Part shown: positions 62,651 to 64,000 of the stretch, piece after piece
Layout of the letters: each line of letters opens with the position of its first letter
How positions within the stretch are numbered: position 1 is the first letter of the stretch
Source of the DNA: Streptomyces sp. NBC_01478
Lineage (GTDB): Bacteria; Actinomycetota; Actinomycetes; Streptomycetales; Streptomycetaceae
Length of the DNA stretch: 64,000 nucleotides
Direction of reading: 5' to 3'
NCBI RefSeq assembly: GCF_036227225.1
Contig: NZ_CP109444.1
Location: 7,049,501-7,113,500, forward strand
The notes under the pieces: model-generated
What the model saw: only the letters and a program-made list of their open reading frames with translations
What the model was told of the DNA's origin: nothing
Databases searched by the model: none
Position numbers and translations under genes: made by a program

Positions 62651-63124
62651 ATGGGCGGCTGGCAGCCGCTGCCGGACGAACTCCCGGCGGAGGTACGGCA
62701 CTTCGTGGAGCAGTTGCGCCTCCTCAAGGACCGCACCGGGCTGAGCCTGGTGGCGCTCGGCGCGCGCACCGCGTACAGCAAGTCCTCCTGGCACCGCTAT
62801 CTCAACGCCACCCAGCCCCCGCCCCGGCAGGCCGTCGTCGCCCTGTGCCGGGTGGCCGGTGTCGACGCCGAACGCATCGGTGTGCGCTGGGAGTTGGCGG
62901 TCCAGGCCTGGCCCCGCCCGGAGCCGGTCCCGGCGCGGGCGGAGGGTGAGGGCGAAGGCCGGGACGAGTACCGGGACGACCCGACCCTGCCCTGGTGGGA
63001 CACGCCGCCCGGGGAGCCGGAGCGGGGGCCCGGTGGACTACTGCTCCGGTATGCGGTGGCGCTGTTGCTCTTCCTCCTTCTCGTGGCTGTCGCGGGAGTC
63101 GTGACCCTTGTGTCGACGCATTGA
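62651..63124 (+). CDS. Membrane-anchored HTH protein
   Basis: 157 aa; GGAGG stands four bases before ATG 62651. The N-terminal XRE-like HTH (LRLLKDRTGLSLVALGARTA, then YSKSSWHRYLNATQPPPRQA) is followed by an acidic linker and a C-terminal helix (LLLRYAVALLLFLLLVAVAG). A DNA-binding domain tethered to the membrane with almost nothing outside. Paralogue of the next gene. Confidence 0.85.
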   Translation: MGGWQPLPDELPAEVRHFVEQLRLLKDRTGLSLVALGARTAYSKSSWHRYLNATQPPPRQAVVALCRVAGVDAERIGVRWELAVQAWPRPEPVPARAEGEGEGRDEYRDDPTLPWWDTPPGEPERGPGGLLLRYAVALLLFLLLVAVAGVVTLVSTH

Positions 63125-63200
63125 CACGATTGCTTGTGCGCGGCGGACCCGGCCAACAACCGCGCTAGCGTGGACAATTCAGGGCAGAAGGGGGGAAGTA

Positions 63201-64000
63201 ATGCCTCGTTGGAGGGCCTTGCCGGATGAACTCGATCCGCAGGTCAGGGAGTTCGCGGGCCAGTTGCGCAGGCTCGTGGACCGCAGCGGCCTGAGCATCG
63301 CGGTGCTGGCCGACCGCACGGGCTACGGCAAGACGTCCTGGGACCGCTACCTCAACGGCCGGCTCCTCGCGCCGAAGGGTGCGGTCATCGCCCTCGCCGA
63401 GGTCACCGGCACCAGCCCCGTCCATCTGACCACGATGTGGGAGCTCGCCGAACGCGCCTGGAGCCGCTCGGAGTTGCGGCACGACACGACCATGGAGGCG
63501 CTGCGGATCTCCCAGGCGCGCGACGCGCTGGGGGAGGGGCAGGGCAGCGGCTCGGTGCCGCCGCGGCCGACGGCGCCCGACAGCGACGTACGGGAAAGTG
63601 CTGCTCGGCCCTCCCCGCCCGGGGGCAGGCGGCGGGTGCTGATGGTCGGTGCCGGGGTCGTCGGGGTGCTGGTGGTGATCGCGGCCGTGTTCCTGTTCAT
63701 CGGCAACGGCGGCAGCGGCGGCGGGGGCAGGAAGGCCGGGGCCGCGCACGCCTCGGTCTCGCCGTCCGTGAGCACGAACCCCGAGCCGCCGGCCGGAGTG
63801 AAGTGCGTGGGCGCCGGCTGCACCGGCAAGGACGCCGAGGCGACGGGGTGCGCCACGGACGCGGGCGCGGTGACGACCGCCAGGACCGCGACCGTCGGCA
63901 CGACCGTCGTCGAGGTCCGCTACAGCAAGACCTGCGCCGCCGCCTGGGGCCGTGTCACCGCCGGTGTCCCGGGGGACTCCGTCCGGGTGAGCGCGGGGAC
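63201..64000 (+). CDS. Membrane-anchored HTH protein with DUF2690 domain, cut by window end
   Basis: At least 266 aa; ATG 63201 with a G-rich site upstream. The HTH (LRRLVDRSGLSIAVLADRTG, then YGKTSWDRYLNGRLLAPKGA) closely parallels the previous gene. One helix (VLMVGAGVVGVLVVIAAVFL) precedes an exported domain with CVGAGCTGKDAEATGC and RYSKTCAAAWGRV, fitting DUF2690, which has paired cysteines. The 3' end lies beyond the window. Confidence 0.85.
   Translation, partial: MPRWRALPDELDPQVREFAGQLRRLVDRSGLSIAVLADRTGYGKTSWDRYLNGRLLAPKGAVIALAEVTGTSPVHLTTMWELAERAWSRSELRHDTTMEALRISQARDALGEGQGSGSVPPRPTAPDSDVRESAARPSPPGGRRRVLMVGAGVVGVLVVIAAVFLFIGNGGSGGGGRKAGAAHASVSPSVSTNPEPPAGVKCVGAGCTGKDAEATGCATDAGAVTTARTATVGTTVVEVRYSKTCAAAWGRVTAGVPGDSVRVSAG

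Noticed and set aside
1..64000. In-frame TTA codons (bldA dependence)
   Set aside because: The TTA triplets I followed up all fell out of frame or in intergenic DNA; a complete count was not made.

Overview
The window is a stretch of Streptomyces chromosome (inference). The sequence is very GC-rich with strong third-position GC bias and GTG/TTG starts. Gene content and order (five clustered Hanks-type kinase genes, then gabD2, a GMC oxidoreductase, chorismate mutase, guaA, pcrA, a small B12-binding mutase subunit, sucCD, a perM-like gene, purN, purH, folD) match what I remember of the S. coelicolor core region around SCO4775-SCO4830. I saw no rRNA, tRNA, prophage, insertion sequence or CRISPR array.

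Region by region. 1-10.7 kb: five consecutive Ser/Thr kinase-type membrane proteins. The first is a pseudokinase split by a very long low-complexity insert, and a small unknown gene is wedged between kinases four and five by stop/start overlaps. 10.8-17.7 kb: succinic semialdehyde dehydrogenase, a cholesterol-oxidase-like GMC flavoprotein, a sortase-anchored LAETG surface protein (minus strand), an unknown membrane protein, and chorismate mutase (minus strand). Upstream of chorismate mutase lies a leader that looks like a ribosome-mediated attenuator. 18.1-24.7 kb: guaA and small metabolic or unknown genes. 24.8-28.7 kb: PspC/LiaF-like envelope-stress genes facing a PspC-domain histidine kinase and LuxR-type regulator pair. 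28.8-38.4 kb: cell-wall hydrolases (two NlpC/P60, one M23), the DNA helicase pcrA, a tiny secreted peptide and a lipase.

38.7-47.5 kb: an icmB-type cobalamin-binding subunit, then a divergent five-part module: DUF5691 and SWIM zinc-finger proteins on the minus strand, MoxR ATPase, DUF5682 and VWA proteins on the plus strand. It resembles E. coli yehLMPQ and has an extra unlisted 55-codon ORF embedded by overlapping stop/starts. This module and the kinase cluster are the best candidates for poorly described systems here.

47.5-64 kb: sucCD behind a good CRP-type palindrome, typical Streptomyces intergenic repeats, an unusual HTH/sigma-like/membrane fusion regulator, a perM-like gene, purN-purH, a WhiJ-like cluster (HTH-DUF5753, DUF397, HATPase, small protein) with a clear inverted-repeat operator, an RDD membrane protein, folD plus a DUF3017 gene, and two tandem membrane-anchored HTH proteins, the second cut by the window end.

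Recurring theme: several genes without a Shine-Dalgarno sequence have a TAnnnT box 6-8 nt before the start codon, which suggests leaderless mRNAs. All assignments come from reading the sequence; no database search was run.
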